18,065 bases of DNA from the NCBI GenBank assembly GCA_937897495.1, contig CALCBL010000441.1:1-18065 (forward strand). The letters run 5' to 3'. The notes below the pieces were generated by a model. That model searched no databases. It was not told the origin of the DNA and worked only from the letters and a program-made list of their open reading frames with translations. This DNA comes from an uncultured Burkholderiales bacterium (GTDB lineage Bacteria; Pseudomonadota; Gammaproteobacteria; Burkholderiales; Burkholderiaceae_C). The position numbers and the translations under genes are program-made. Positions 9,381 to 17,035 of the stretch are shown piece after piece. Numbering within the stretch: the first letter of the stretch is position 1; every line of letters starts with the position of its first letter.

Positions 9381-9410
9381 ATGATAGCCTGAGCCCGAAG
9401 CAATCGTAAA
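9381..9410 (-). promoter_or_regulatory. Candidate sigma-70 promoter of the yggT-like gene
   Basis: On the minus strand a -35-like TTTACG (9405-9410, 4 of 6 to consensus) and a -10 TATCAT (9381-9386, 5 of 6) are separated by 18 bases. Transcription would start near 9374, leaving a short leader that just includes the GGAGG site. The match is reasonable but unproven. Confidence 0.45.
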
Positions 9411-9422
9411 ATAACGGATTCC

Positions 9423-9437
9423 CGCTGAATTTCAGCG
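9423..9437. repeat. Inverted repeat upstream of lysS (first dyad)
   Basis: CGCTGA (9423-9428) and TCAGCG (9432-9437) form a perfect 6-base inverted repeat with a 3-base ATT centre. It lies 42 bases before the lysS start. It could act as an operator or, if transcription begins upstream, a leader hairpin. Confidence 0.4.
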
Positions 9438-9443
9438 TATTTA

Positions 9444-9460
9444 AGGGCTGTTGTAGCCCT
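9444..9460. repeat. Inverted repeat upstream of lysS (second dyad)
   Basis: AGGGCT (9444-9449) and AGCCCT (9455-9460) form a perfect 6-base inverted repeat around GTTGT, six bases after the first dyad. It covers the place where the -35 region of a promoter with the -10 at 9466 would fall, so an operator role is as likely as an RNA hairpin. No T-run follows. Confidence 0.4.
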
Positions 9461-9465
9461 CACTT

Positions 9466-9471
9466 TAGAAT
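9466..9471 (+). promoter_or_regulatory. Possible -10 element of lysS
   Basis: TAGAAT matches the sigma-70 -10 consensus at 5 of 6 positions. It ends 8 bases before the lysS ATG, so transcription would start almost at the start codon and the mRNA would be leaderless or nearly so. There is no Shine-Dalgarno sequence before the ATG, which fits. No good -35 is present at 16-18 bases, so confidence is low. Confidence 0.3.
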
Positions 9472-9479
9472 CGCTCCTC

Positions 9480-11030
9480 ATGTCAGACACGCCAGCAGAA
9501 AATCAAACCGCCCCCATCGTTGACGAGAACCAACTGATTGCCGAACGCAGAAGCAAGCTTAAAGCCATGCGAGAAGCGCAAAAAGAGGGCAAAGGCGTTG
9601 CCTTCCCCAATGACTTCAAGCCCGAAGATCGCGCAGCAGGCCTCACAAATGCCCATGGTGAAAAGGCGGCTGAAACCTTAAAAGGCGAAGGCATTGTTCC
9701 AACCACAGCCAAAATTGCAGGTCGCATGATGCTCAAGCGTGTGATGGGCAAGGCCAGTTTTGCCACCTTGCAAGATGCAACCGGTCGCTTCCAAATTTAC
9801 GTCACACGCGACGACATTGGCGAAGAAGCCTACAACGATTTCAAGCATTGGGACCTGGGCGACATCGTGGCGGCCGAAGGCTATTTGTTCAAAACCAAAA
9901 TGGGCGAATTGTCATTGCACGCCTCCAGCGTGCGCATGCTGACCAAGAGCCTGCGCCCCATGCCCGACAAGTTCCACGGCGTGGCCGATCAAGAAATCAA
10001 GTACCGTCAGCGCTATGTTGATTTGATGATGGACGAAGATGCGCGCAAACGTTTCACTGCCCGCAGCAAAGCCGTCAGCGGTCTTCGCGATTTCATGGTC
10101 AAACACGACTTCTTAGAAGTTGAAACACCCATGTTGCACCCTATTCCTGGCGGTGCCAACGCTCGGCCCTTTGCCACACACCACAATGCGCTTGACCAAG
10201 AAATGTACTTGCGCATTGCGCCTGAGTTGTACTTGAAACGCTTGTTGGTGGGGGGGTTTGAGCGGGTGTTCGAAATCAACCGCAACTTCCGCAATGAGGG
10301 CATTTCCGTTCGCCACAACCCCGAATTCACCATGATGGAGTTCTACGCGGCTTATTGGAACTACCAAGACTTGATGGGCTTTACCGAAGAGTTGGTGCGT
10401 GACGCCGCCATGAATGCAGCAGGTCATTTGCAACTGACCTATGGTGGCAAACCCGTCGATTTGGCCAAACCTTTTGAGCGCCTCACCATTCGAGAAGCCA
10501 TTCTGAAGCACACAGACGCTGGCGACAAAGTTGACGACGCAACATGGCTCATTCAAGCCTTGCAAAAACTGGGCATGAGCGAAGCCAAGAACAAATTGTC
10601 TAAAAAATCATTGGCCGGCTTGCAAGTTTTGTACTTTGAAGAAACAGTCGAAGACAAGTTGTGGCAGCCCACGTTCATCATGGAACACCCCACCGAAATT
10701 TCACCCTTGGCACGCGCCAACGACCTTCGCCCTGAGGTCACAGAGCGCTTTGAGCTCTACATCACTGGCCGTGAATTTGGCAATGGCTTTTCAGAATTGA
10801 ACGACGCCGAAGACCAAGTGGCACGCTTTCAAGCGCAAGTGGACGCCAAAGACAGCGGCGACGATGAAGCCATGTTCTTTGACCACGACTTTGTGCGCGC
10901 CTTGGAATACGGCATGCCACCCGCTGGCGGTTGCGGCATTGGCATTGACCGATTGATGATGCTACTAACTGACAGCCCCAGCATTCGCGATGTGATTTTG
11001 TTTCCAGCGCTGAAGCGAGAGCACGATTAA
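9480..11030 (+). CDS. lysS: Lysyl-tRNA synthetase, class II
   Basis: LysS charges tRNA-Lys with lysine in the cytoplasm. The 516-residue protein has normal class II length. A charged N-terminal helix precedes the anticodon-binding OB fold (about 75-155, [16 protein letters not shown]). The class II core follows, with motif 1 around 206-222 and motif 2 at about 262-291 ([20 protein letters not shown]). Motif 3 near the C-terminus reads [15 protein letters not shown] and ends [12 protein letters not shown]. The ATG at 9480 gives [10 protein letters not shown] and lacks a ribosome site. It is a single-gene unit, divergent from yggT and closed by a strong hairpin terminator. A seven-G run (10250-10256) encodes VGG. 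Confidence 0.97.
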   Translation: MSDTPAENQTAPIVDENQLIAERRSKLKAMREAQKEGKGVAFPNDFKPEDRAAGLTNAHGEKAAETLKGEGIVPTTAKIAGRMMLKRVMGKASFATLQDATGRFQIYVTRDDIGEEAYNDFKHWDLGDIVAAEGYLFKTKMGELSLHASSVRMLTKSLRPMPDKFHGVADQEIKYRQRYVDLMMDEDARKRFTARSKAVSGLRDFMVKHDFLEVETPMLHPIPGGANARPFATHHNALDQEMYLRIAPELYLKRLLVGGFERVFEINRNFRNEGISVRHNPEFTMMEFYAAYWNYQDLMGFTEELVRDAAMNAAGHLQLTYGGKPVDLAKPFERLTIREAILKHTDAGDKVDDATWLIQALQKLGMSEAKNKLSKKSLAGLQVLYFEETVEDKLWQPTFIMEHPTEISPLARANDLRPEVTERFELYITGREFGNGFSELNDAEDQVARFQAQVDAKDSGDDEAMFFDHDFVRALEYGMPPAGGCGIGIDRLMMLLTDSPSIRDVILFPALKREHD

Positions 11031-11031
11031 A

Positions 11032-11060
11032 AAAAGAGCGCCAAAAGCCGGCGTTCTTTT
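11032..11060. terminator. Bidirectional intrinsic terminator between lysS and the nagZ-side operon
   Basis: An 11-base stem with one G-T wobble (11032-11042 with 11050-11060) has a 7-base AAAAGCC loop. The outer pairs are A/T, so a T-run follows the GC-rich core on both strands: TTTT at 11057-11060 on the plus strand, and seven T (complement of 11029-11035) on the minus strand. It begins two bases after the lysS TAA and overlaps the TAA stop (11059-11061) of the opposing small gene. It thus serves lysS and the long minus-strand operon. Confidence 0.85.
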
Positions 11061-11355
11061 ATTGTTTAGGCAAATGTTCTGGTGGTCGGGCCACCTCGGT
11101 CACTTCTTTAACCTCAACGTCTACCACCTCTGGCGTATTTTGCGAGCCTGTGCGCCAAGCACCAAACGGTGCTTTGTTGCGAGCCATGTCTTGATAGCGC
11201 TGCCAGACCACGGCCACTTCGGGTTTTCGGCCACGAACCAAAGACCAAAGCGCGCCAGAAATTAAAGCCAATAGCAAGATACACAGTGTGCCTAAGACAA
11301 AAACCAGTCCTAGCAAACTGAAAAAGATTTTAAAAATCCAAGCAATCAATTGCAT
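11059..11355 (-). CDS. Small membrane protein of unknown function downstream of nagZ
   Basis: I do not recognise this 98-residue protein. The ATG at 11355 is separated from the nagZ stop by one base (TGATATG), which argues for a translated, coupled gene. A longer open frame exists inside nagZ but looks non-protein-like. Residues 5-38 (IAWIFKIFFSLLGLVFV onward) are continuously hydrophobic, enough for one long or two short membrane helices. A basic RGRK stretch at 41-44 suggests the rest is cytoplasmic. A possible motif WQRYQDMARNKAPFGAWRTG spans 51-70. The tail has an acidic, valine-rich stretch (76-88) and ends in PPEHLPKQ. It is the last gene of the lepA-to-nagZ cluster. No function is proposed. 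Confidence 0.7.
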   Translation of the reverse strand: MQLIAWIFKIFFSLLGLVFVLGTLCILLLALISGALWSLVRGRKPEVAVVWQRYQDMARNKAPFGAWRTGSQNTPEVVDVEVKEVTEVARPPEHLPKQ

Positions 11356-11356
11356 A

Positions 11357-12439
11357 TCAGGGCAAGCAAGCCAAGGCTTGTTGGTAATGGACAGACCGCA
11401 CCAAATCATCCCAAGCCAAGGCGGGCAAGGTGGGCAGCAGCGCCAAGCGTCGTGCTTCACTCAAGTCATTAGGCTGCCACCAGCCCTTGACTTGCGCTTC
11501 GGCAAGACCTTCTAAGACCTCGTCAATGACTTTGCTGCCCTTCAAGGATTGATTGCACAGCAAGGCCACATCACATCCAGCTTCGAGCGCCGCCAAGACA
11601 GCTTTTGTGAAGCTGATGGGTTGGCCATCCAACACACGTGCGCCTAGCATCGACAAATCGTCACTGAACACTGCGCCAGTGAATTCCAATTGTTCGCGCA
11701 AAATTTCTTGGACCCATTTTTGGGAGAACCCAGCAGGTCGTGAGTCCACCTTGGGATAAATGACGTGCGCGGGCATGACAGCACCCAACTCGTTGCTCAA
11801 CCACTCATAGGGCTTGGCATCATCTTGAAGGATGGCTTTCAGGCTGCGCTTGTCGACGGGGATGTCGACATGTGAATCGGCCTTGACGTAACCGTGTCCT
11901 GGAAAATGCTTGCCGCAATTGCCCATGCCTGCACGCTGCAAGCCATGCATCAGACTTTTGGCCAGCAAACTGACATTGCGGGCATCGCGGCTGAAAGCGC
12001 GATCACCAATGACGCTGCTTTCGCCATAGTCCAAATCAAGAACGGGCGTGAAACTCAAATCAACACCACAGGCGCGCAACTCTGCAGCCAATAAGTAGCC
12101 CACTGCTGTGGCGGCTTTGCAAGCCTTTAAAACACCTTCACCTGCCAGACCTTTGCCATCTTGGGCCCACATTTCGCCCAATCGTCGCATGGCAGGCAAA
12201 TGTGTGAAGCCATCGTTTCTAAAACGTTGAACCCTGCCGCCTTCGTGGTCGACGCAAATCAACACATCTTTTCGAACAGCCTTGATGTCTGCACACAAAG
12301 CCGTGAGCTGCGCGCGGCTTTGCCAATTGCGTCCAAACAAAATGAGGCCGCCCGTCAACGGGTTTTTTAGGCGTTTTTTGTCGGCAGCTGTGAGCTCAAA
12401 GCCTTCAATGTCGATGATGAGTGGTGCTTGGATGTTCAT
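11357..12439 (-). CDS. nagZ: Beta-N-acetylhexosaminidase (peptidoglycan recycling)
   Basis: NagZ is a cytoplasmic glycoside hydrolase family 3 enzyme that removes N-acetylglucosamine from anhydro-muropeptides during cell-wall recycling; its products induce AmpC in some Gram-negatives. The 360-residue protein contains [11 protein letters not shown] (63-73) and the signature [15 protein letters not shown] (176-190), with the Asp188-His190 acid/base dyad. The nucleophile is Asp260 in FSDDLSM. It is a single-domain form without signal peptide. The ATG at 12439 overlaps the acpS stop (ATGA). An upstream in-frame ATG inside acpS would add seven residues (MHRRKNR) and is less likely. The small membrane protein gene follows one base later. 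Confidence 0.96.
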   Translation of the reverse strand: MNIQAPLIIDIEGFELTAADKKRLKNPLTGGLILFGRNWQSRAQLTALCADIKAVRKDVLICVDHEGGRVQRFRNDGFTHLPAMRRLGEMWAQDGKGLAGEGVLKACKAATAVGYLLAAELRACGVDLSFTPVLDLDYGESSVIGDRAFSRDARNVSLLAKSLMHGLQRAGMGNCGKHFPGHGYVKADSHVDIPVDKRSLKAILQDDAKPYEWLSNELGAVMPAHVIYPKVDSRPAGFSQKWVQEILREQLEFTGAVFSDDLSMLGARVLDGQPISFTKAVLAALEAGCDVALLCNQSLKGSKVIDEVLEGLAEAQVKGWWQPNDLSEARRLALLPTLPALAWDDLVRSVHYQQALACLP

Positions 12440-12831
12440 TCGGTTTTTTCTACGATGCAATAACTTCCCGCGTAATCTGCTTCGTCAGTGACGCTGATGT
12501 GTGCTTTGAGATGTTGGGACTCAAACCAGATTTTCAAGGCATCGTGCAAAACAATCACAGGTTGGCCAGAAGGCAGTTTGCCAATTTCGCACGAGCGCCA
12601 TGTCATTGGCATGCGCATGCCCATCCCAATGGCCTTGCTAAAAGCTTCCTTGGCAGAAAATCGTGTGGCCACATAACGAACACCCCGTTCTGGCCATCTG
12701 GCGCTGCGCGCTTTGTAAGTTGCAAACTCCTGGTCGCTCAAAACCTTTTGAGCAAAGCGGTCGCCATGCTTTTCCAAGCTGGCTCTGATGCGCCTGACAT
12801 CACACAGATCGGTACCGATGCCGTAAATCAT
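12436..12831 (-). CDS. acpS: Holo-[acyl-carrier-protein] synthase
   Basis: AcpS transfers 4'-phosphopantetheine from CoA to the serine of apo-ACP, activating fatty acid synthesis. From the ATG at 12831 the protein is 131 residues and begins [15 protein letters not shown], the standard family start. Metal-binding Asp8 and Glu62 ([13 protein letters not shown]) are present. The frame can be extended to a TTG at 12852, but the added MNEQTSN has no ribosome-site support. The 48-base gap to pdxJ is the largest in this part of the cluster. The acpS stop overlaps the nagZ start. pdxJ-acpS is a classic proteobacterial gene pair. Confidence 0.95.
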   Translation of the reverse strand: MIYGIGTDLCDVRRIRASLEKHGDRFAQKVLSDQEFATYKARSARWPERGVRYVATRFSAKEAFSKAIGMGMRMPMTWRSCEIGKLPSGQPVIVLHDALKIWFESQHLKAHISVTDEADYAGSYCIVEKTE

Positions 12832-12879
12832 GTTGGAAGTCTGCTCGTTCAATTCAAAATAAAGGGGCCAGGGCTTTGA

Positions 12880-13626
12880 TCATCGGCCTAAGGCACTTAA
12901 GTAGCCACGCACTGTAGCAGCGTATCCCACCTCTAGTGCGTCGGCCATCAAGGCGTGGCCAATGGAGACCTCCAACAAACCCGGCACAGCTTGAGCAAAC
13001 TTGGGCAGGTTGTCTTGGTTCAAATCATGTCCGGCATTGACGCCCAAGCCTTGCTCAATGGCTGCCTTAGCAGTGCTGACGTACTCTGCCAAACAAGCAT
13101 CGTTAGGGGGTGTGCCAAAGCTTGCTGCGTAGGGCTCGGTGTACAACTCCACACGATCGGCACCAACTTGCTTCACAAAAACCATTTGATTGGGATCAGG
13201 GTCCATGAACAAACTGACGCGAACACCCAAGGACTTGCACTCGTCAATCAAGGGCTTCAGTGTGTCGGCATCTTTGGGAAATGACCAGCCGTGATCGCTG
13301 GTGAGTTGACCCTCGCTGTCGGGCACGAAGGTCACTTGGTGCGGCCGGTAAGTTCTCACAAAATCCATCAATTGGTGAAACGGATTGCCTTCAATGTTGA
13401 ATTCCCTGTCTGGCCAACGCTTCATCAAGTCGGCCAGGTCAAACACGTCAGAGGCACGAATGTGACGCTCATCGGGGCGGGGGTGAATGGTAATACCCTG
13501 GGCACCCGCTTCTAGGCACATCTGAGCCGCTTTCAGAACACTGGGAATACCCAAGTGGCGTGAATTGCGCAGCAAGGCTACTTTGTTGACATTGACGGAC
13601 AGCGCCGTTTTGGAATGAGGGGTCAT
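12880..13626 (-). CDS. pdxJ: Pyridoxine 5'-phosphate synthase, variant subtype
   Basis: PdxJ condenses 1-deoxyxylulose 5-phosphate with 3-amino-2-oxopropyl phosphate to pyridoxine 5'-phosphate in the DXP-dependent vitamin B6 route. At 248 residues it has normal length, and its TIM-barrel landmarks are LSVNVNKVALLRNSR (9-23), TIHPRPDERHI (46-56), Glu79 in FNIEGNP, VSLFMDPD, VNAGHDLN with His200, and EVSIGHALM. Compared with the E. coli protein from memory, the first loop reads NVNKVALLRN rather than NIDHIATLRN, HLREDRRH is replaced by HPRPDERH, and HTGCYA by YTEPYA. The catalytic His/Glu/His set is retained. The ATG at 13626 lies 7 bases after the recO stop. It is adjacent to acpS as in enterics. 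Confidence 0.94.
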   Translation of the reverse strand: MTPHSKTALSVNVNKVALLRNSRHLGIPSVLKAAQMCLEAGAQGITIHPRPDERHIRASDVFDLADLMKRWPDREFNIEGNPFHQLMDFVRTYRPHQVTFVPDSEGQLTSDHGWSFPKDADTLKPLIDECKSLGVRVSLFMDPDPNQMVFVKQVGADRVELYTEPYAASFGTPPNDACLAEYVSTAKAAIEQGLGVNAGHDLNQDNLPKFAQAVPGLLEVSIGHALMADALEVGYAATVRGYLSALGR

Positions 13627-13633
13627 GAAGGTC

Positions 13634-14389
13634 TCACAAACTTTGAATGTCGATCATCATTTGACGGGTCTTTAAAGTGCCGACACCACAATGGTAATTG
13701 AGTAAGGTGCGAAGTTGGGTGCGAAGTGGCGTCAACATGTCTAAGCTCAAACGAAGCGTGTCTGTAAAGGGGGATTCTCCATCCAAGGCGTTTTGCAGCG
13801 CCAGCCATTGAACGCCGCTCAAGGCGTGACGATCATCGCGATGCGCCAATCGCAAGCCGCCTTCGGGCACCAAACAATAGTCTCTCGCCTCATCCAGGTC
13901 AGCCATGGTGAGGGTCTGAGAATTCAAACTGGGCAGCAGTCCAATCTCTCGAAGCAAGAGCAACTCAAACACTCTAAGAGACGCCTGCAGCAATTCGCCT
14001 GGCTCTGTGGCCATGACGCGCACGGTGGCAGCGTAGGCATCAAACAATTTGGAATGAGGATCATCGCGCGCCAAAAGGCGCAACAACAACTCATTCAGGT
14101 AGTACCCCGAAAGCAGCGCATCGCCTGTTGGCATGACATGACCACCGATCCACTCTACTGACTTCAAGGTTCGAATGTCGGCATCGCCGCCATAGCTTAC
14201 CTGAATGGCTTGAAGCGGCAATAAAACAGGCCTGAACGAGGAGCTTGGTTTTTTGGCACCTTTGGCAACCAAGGCTATGCGCCCATGATGTCGAGTGAAC
14301 ACTTCCAAGATAAGGCTGGACTCGCTCCAGTCGTAGCGGTGAAGCACATAGGCAGGCTCATCCGAAATTCGTTTCAAGACAGCGGCCAT
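13634..14389 (-). CDS. recO: DNA repair protein RecO
   Basis: RecO acts with RecR (and RecF) to load RecA on SSB-coated single-stranded DNA and to anneal strands during gap repair. The 251-residue protein starts [21 protein letters not shown], followed by the OB fold (about 8-80) with [25 protein letters not shown] helical domain follows, including [19 protein letters not shown] and the [13 protein letters not shown] segment. No four-cysteine zinc site is visible. The ATG at 14389 is 12 bases after the era stop, with AAGGG available as a ribosome site. It belongs to the rnc-era-recO-pdxJ-acpS chain. Confidence 0.94.
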   Translation of the reverse strand: MAAVLKRISDEPAYVLHRYDWSESSLILEVFTRHHGRIALVAKGAKKPSSSFRPVLLPLQAIQVSYGGDADIRTLKSVEWIGGHVMPTGDALLSGYYLNELLLRLLARDDPHSKLFDAYAATVRVMATEPGELLQASLRVFELLLLREIGLLPSLNSQTLTMADLDEARDYCLVPEGGLRLAHRDDRHALSGVQWLALQNALDGESPFTDTLRLSLDMLTPLRTQLRTLLNYHCGVGTLKTRQMMIDIQSL

Positions 14390-14401
14390 GGGCTGCCCTT
14401 T

Positions 14402-15316
14402 TTACTCGTAACCGAAGGAGCGAACACGCGCTTCGTCGTCGGCCCAGCCAGAGCGAACCTTGACCCACAACTCAATAAAGACTTTGGCATCCATGAGCTT
14501 TTCCAACTCTTGGCGTGCTTCAGTGCCAATGCGCTTCAGGCGCTCACCTTTGTCGCCAATGACCATGGCTTTATGGCCCTCGCGCTCCACCACAATGGTG
14601 GCGGCAATGCGAATCATGCGATTGGCTGAACGGCTGGGTTCTTCTTCGAATTTATCAATGACCACGGTGGAGGTGTAGGGCAATTCATCCCCCGTGAAAC
14701 GAAACAATTTTTCACGAACAATTTCACTGGCCAAAAACTTTTCGCTTCGGTCAGTGAGTTCATCTTCACCGTACATCCACGCTTGTTCTGGCAAGTATTT
14801 TTCGCAATACCCCATCAGACGTTCAATGTCTTTGGCATTTTTGGCCGACATCGGTACAAATTCTGTGAAGGGATGGCGCTCTTGCATGTCTTTGAGCCAA
14901 GGCGCCAACTCTTCGCGTCGGTTAACGGTGTCCAACTTATTGGCAATCAACAAAACAGGCACATCGGGTTTGAGCAAAGTCAAGACTTTGGCGTCGGCCG
15001 TATTGAACATGCCTGCTTCCACCACGAACAGCACCAAATCGACATCGCCCACCGCACCCAATACTGTTTTGTTCAAAGACTTGTTGAGCGCCGTGTTGTG
15101 GCGGGTTTGAAAGCCTGGTGTGTCAACAAACACATACTGGGTAGGGCCTTCTGTGCGAATGCCCGTAATGCGGTGACGTGTGGTTTGCGCTTTGCGCGAC
15201 GTGATGCTGATTTTTTGGCCCACCAGCGCATTGAGCAAAGTCGATTTGCCCACATTGGGCTTGCCAACAATGGCGACCAAACCGCAACGTTGGGCGGGGT
15301 TGGTTTCTGTGTTCAT
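14402..15316 (-). CDS. era: GTPase Era (30S subunit assembly)
   Basis: Era is an essential GTPase that binds the 3' end of 16S rRNA and promotes 30S maturation at the inner membrane/cytoplasm. The 304-residue protein carries G1 GKPNVGKS (18-25), G3 DTPG (65-68), G4 NKLD (126-129) and G5 near MSAKN (156-160). The C-terminal KH domain includes [13 protein letters not shown] (252-264). The ATG at 15316 overlaps the rnc stop by three bases (ATGA), so the two ribosome-maturation genes are probably coupled. It is followed by recO after 12 bases. Confidence 0.98.
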   Translation of the reverse strand: MNTETNPAQRCGLVAIVGKPNVGKSTLLNALVGQKISITSRKAQTTRHRITGIRTEGPTQYVFVDTPGFQTRHNTALNKSLNKTVLGAVGDVDLVLFVVEAGMFNTADAKVLTLLKPDVPVLLIANKLDTVNRREELAPWLKDMQERHPFTEFVPMSAKNAKDIERLMGYCEKYLPEQAWMYGEDELTDRSEKFLASEIVREKLFRFTGDELPYTSTVVIDKFEEEPSRSANRMIRIAATIVVEREGHKAMVIGDKGERLKRIGTEARQELEKLMDAKVFIELWVKVRSGWADDEARVRSFGYE

Positions 15317-15999
15317 CCGCGGGCCTTGACTTTCAAAATTTCAAGCATGGCAGCTGCCGCGGCTTGCTCACCAGCACGTCGCGAGGGGCCGCTACCGTGC
15401 TGTGAGAGACTGAGTTCGGGAATGTCGCAAGCGACATCAAAAATTTGTCGGTGTGCTGCGCCCGATGTGGCGACCACAGAATACTGAGGCAGTAGCAATT
15501 TTCGGCCTTGCAGCCATTCTTGCAATTCTGTTTTGGGGTCTTTGGCAGCGGCCTGCATCTGCGGATTAATTTCAACGTTTTGAAACAATCTGTGCACCAA
15601 TTGTTCTGCGACTTCATAACCTGCATCCAGGAAAACAGCACCTAGCAAGGCTTCCAAGGTATCGGCCAAAATAGAGGGTCGGCGCTGTCCACCCGATTTC
15701 AACTCACCCTCCCCCAACTTAAGGCAAACTGGAATTTGAAGCGTAAGGGCCAATTGATGCAGCGTTTCTTGCTTGACCAAATTGGCTCTGACGCGAGACA
15801 AATCACCCTCGGGTAAATCACTCAATTGGGCGTAGAGTAAATGGGCAACGGCTAGGTTTAAAACTGAATCACCCAAAAACTCGAGGCGTTCGTTGTGATC
15901 AGCTGAGTAACTGCGGTGCGTCACCGCACGCTCGAGCAAACTCGCATCTTTGAAGGTATGCTGAAGGCGAACTTGCAATTGACTGAGATCGTCGTTCAA
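15313..15999 (-). CDS. rnc: Ribonuclease III
   Basis: RNase III cleaves double-stranded RNA, including the rRNA precursor. The 228-residue protein has the signature [14 protein letters not shown] (35-48) with catalytic Glu40 and Asp44. Asp113 and Glu116 complete the site in [19 protein letters not shown], and a dsRNA-binding domain spans about 152-223 ([12 protein letters not shown] to [14 protein letters not shown]). The start is taken as TTG at 15999, giving [16 protein letters not shown] at family length; upstream there are only seven more codons before an in-frame TAA, with no ATG or GTG among them. No clear ribosome site is visible. Only 70 bases separate it from lepB; many relatives have a DUF4845 gene there. 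Confidence 0.96.
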   Translation of the reverse strand: MNDDLSQLQVRLQHTFKDASLLERAVTHRSYSADHNERLEFLGDSVLNLAVAHLLYAQLSDLPEGDLSRVRANLVKQETLHQLALTLQIPVCLKLGEGELKSGGQRRPSILADTLEALLGAVFLDAGYEVAEQLVHRLFQNVEINPQMQAAAKDPKTELQEWLQGRKLLLPQYSVVATSGAAHRQIFDVACDIPELSLSQHGSGPSRRAGEQAAAAAMLEILKVKARG

Positions 16000-16023
16000 A
16001 CGGATAGCCTGAAAGTGAATTTA

Positions 16024-16053
16024 ATAAGTGGCAATTTCAATGAATGTTGTCAA
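16024..16053 (-). promoter_or_regulatory. Possible internal promoter for rnc and downstream genes
   Basis: On the minus strand a consensus -35, TTGACA (16048-16053), is followed after 18 bases by a weak -10, ACTTAT (16024-16029, 3 of 6). It lies in the 70-base lepB-rnc gap, the largest gap in the cluster. The poor -10 keeps confidence low. Confidence 0.25.
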
Positions 16054-16069
16054 ATTCGGGGCAGTAAGC

Positions 16070-17035
16070 TCAATTGAATGCGCCAATGCGTCCCAGATTT
16101 CCAAAATTCATCCAAACAAAAAACGCCCGACCAACGATATTGGCGTCGGGCACAAAACCCCAATAGCGTGAATCAAGAGAATTGTCTCTATTGTCGCCCA
16201 TCATGAAGTAATGTCCTTCAGGCACCTTGCAAACGACACCCTCTACGGTGTAGTTGCACTGATCTCTATAAGGAAAATCGTCAGCGCCCGGAATGAAGGC
16301 AGGACGCTCGTCATCCACAATCAAATTGTGTGGCTGAGTGCCCAATTTTTCCTGCGATTGTTTGAAGTAGCGCATGACGGACTCATCAAAAAACTCTGGC
16401 AAGGCCTCGGTTGGCACAGGCACGCCATTGATCGTGAGTTTTTTGTTCAGATAGGCAACTTGATCACCCGGTATAGCCACCACCCGTTTGATGTAATCCA
16501 CACTGGGGCGCGGGGGGTAACGAAAAACCATCACATCACCGCGCGCAACGGGCGTACCTTGGGTTAGTTTGAGGTTGACCACTGGCAAACGAACGCCGTA
16601 GTGAAATTTATTCACCAAAATCAAGTCGCCGATCCACAGAGTTGGAATCATGGAACCAGATGGAATTTTGAAGGGCTCAAATAAAAATGAGCGAAGCACA
16701 AAAACGACCAAAATGACCGGGAATAATCCCGCAGTCCAGTCCAACCACCAGGGTTGCATGAGAAGTCGATCGCGCGCTTCGCCCGTTTCGGTGTCTTGTC
16801 GATCGATGCCCATTTTGGACAATTCTTGTTGGCGCTTGGCTTTTTCTTGGTCAAGTTGTTCGACTGCTTTAAGTCGCTGCGGCCAAAAATAAAACTTTTC
16901 AGCCAGCCAATAAACGCCTGAAATGATGACCGCCATGAGCATCAGCAAGGCAAAGTTGCCTTCAATCATGCCGCTGTACCAAGCACCTGCATAAGCTAGC
17001 AAGGCAGCCAGCAAAAACCCGGTTATGACTTCCAT
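16070..17035 (-). CDS. lepB: Signal peptidase I
   Basis: LepB is the inner-membrane serine protease that removes signal peptides from exported proteins. The 321-residue protein has an N-terminal hydrophobic segment (about 2-20), a second (about 28-45), a charged cytoplasmic loop, and a further membrane segment (about 102-117) just before the catalytic region. The catalytic dyad is Ser128 (FKIPSGSMIPTL) and Lys183 (VDYIKRVVAIPGD). The box E motif is GDNRDNSLDSRYWGFV. The ATG at 17035 shares its A with the lepA TGA (TGATG), indicating coupling. A TTG one codon upstream is possible but less likely. The lepA-lepB pairing is widespread. Confidence 0.97.
   Translation of the reverse strand: MEVITGFLLAALLAYAGAWYSGMIEGNFALLMLMAVIISGVYWLAEKFYFWPQRLKAVEQLDQEKAKRQQELSKMGIDRQDTETGEARDRLLMQPWWLDWTAGLFPVILVVFVLRSFLFEPFKIPSGSMIPTLWIGDLILVNKFHYGVRLPVVNLKLTQGTPVARGDVMVFRYPPRPSVDYIKRVVAIPGDQVAYLNKKLTINGVPVPTEALPEFFDESVMRYFKQSQEKLGTQPHNLIVDDERPAFIPGADDFPYRDQCNYTVEGVVCKVPEGHYFMMGDNRDNSLDSRYWGFVPDANIVGRAFFVWMNFGNLGRIGAFN

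Noticed and set aside
10250..10256. Seven-G run in lysS as a slippage or phase-variation site
   Set aside because: It encodes Val-Gly-Gly in a conserved region of an essential synthetase; a frameshift would be lethal, and no repeat expansion is seen.
11356..11460. Longer N-terminus for the small membrane protein, starting inside nagZ
   Set aside because: The extra 35 residues are Cys/Pro/Trp-rich and antifamily in look, while the ATG at 11355 directly abuts the nagZ stop.
12421..12879. Plus-strand open frame of 152 codons opposite acpS
   Set aside because: It is antisense to a well-supported AcpS frame and has no recognisable protein features or ribosome site.
14783..15487. Plus-strand open frame of 234 codons opposite era and rnc
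   Set aside because: Its length reflects the codon bias of the genes beneath; composition is rich in His, Phe and Gln with no domain, while Era and RNase III motifs on the other strand are complete.
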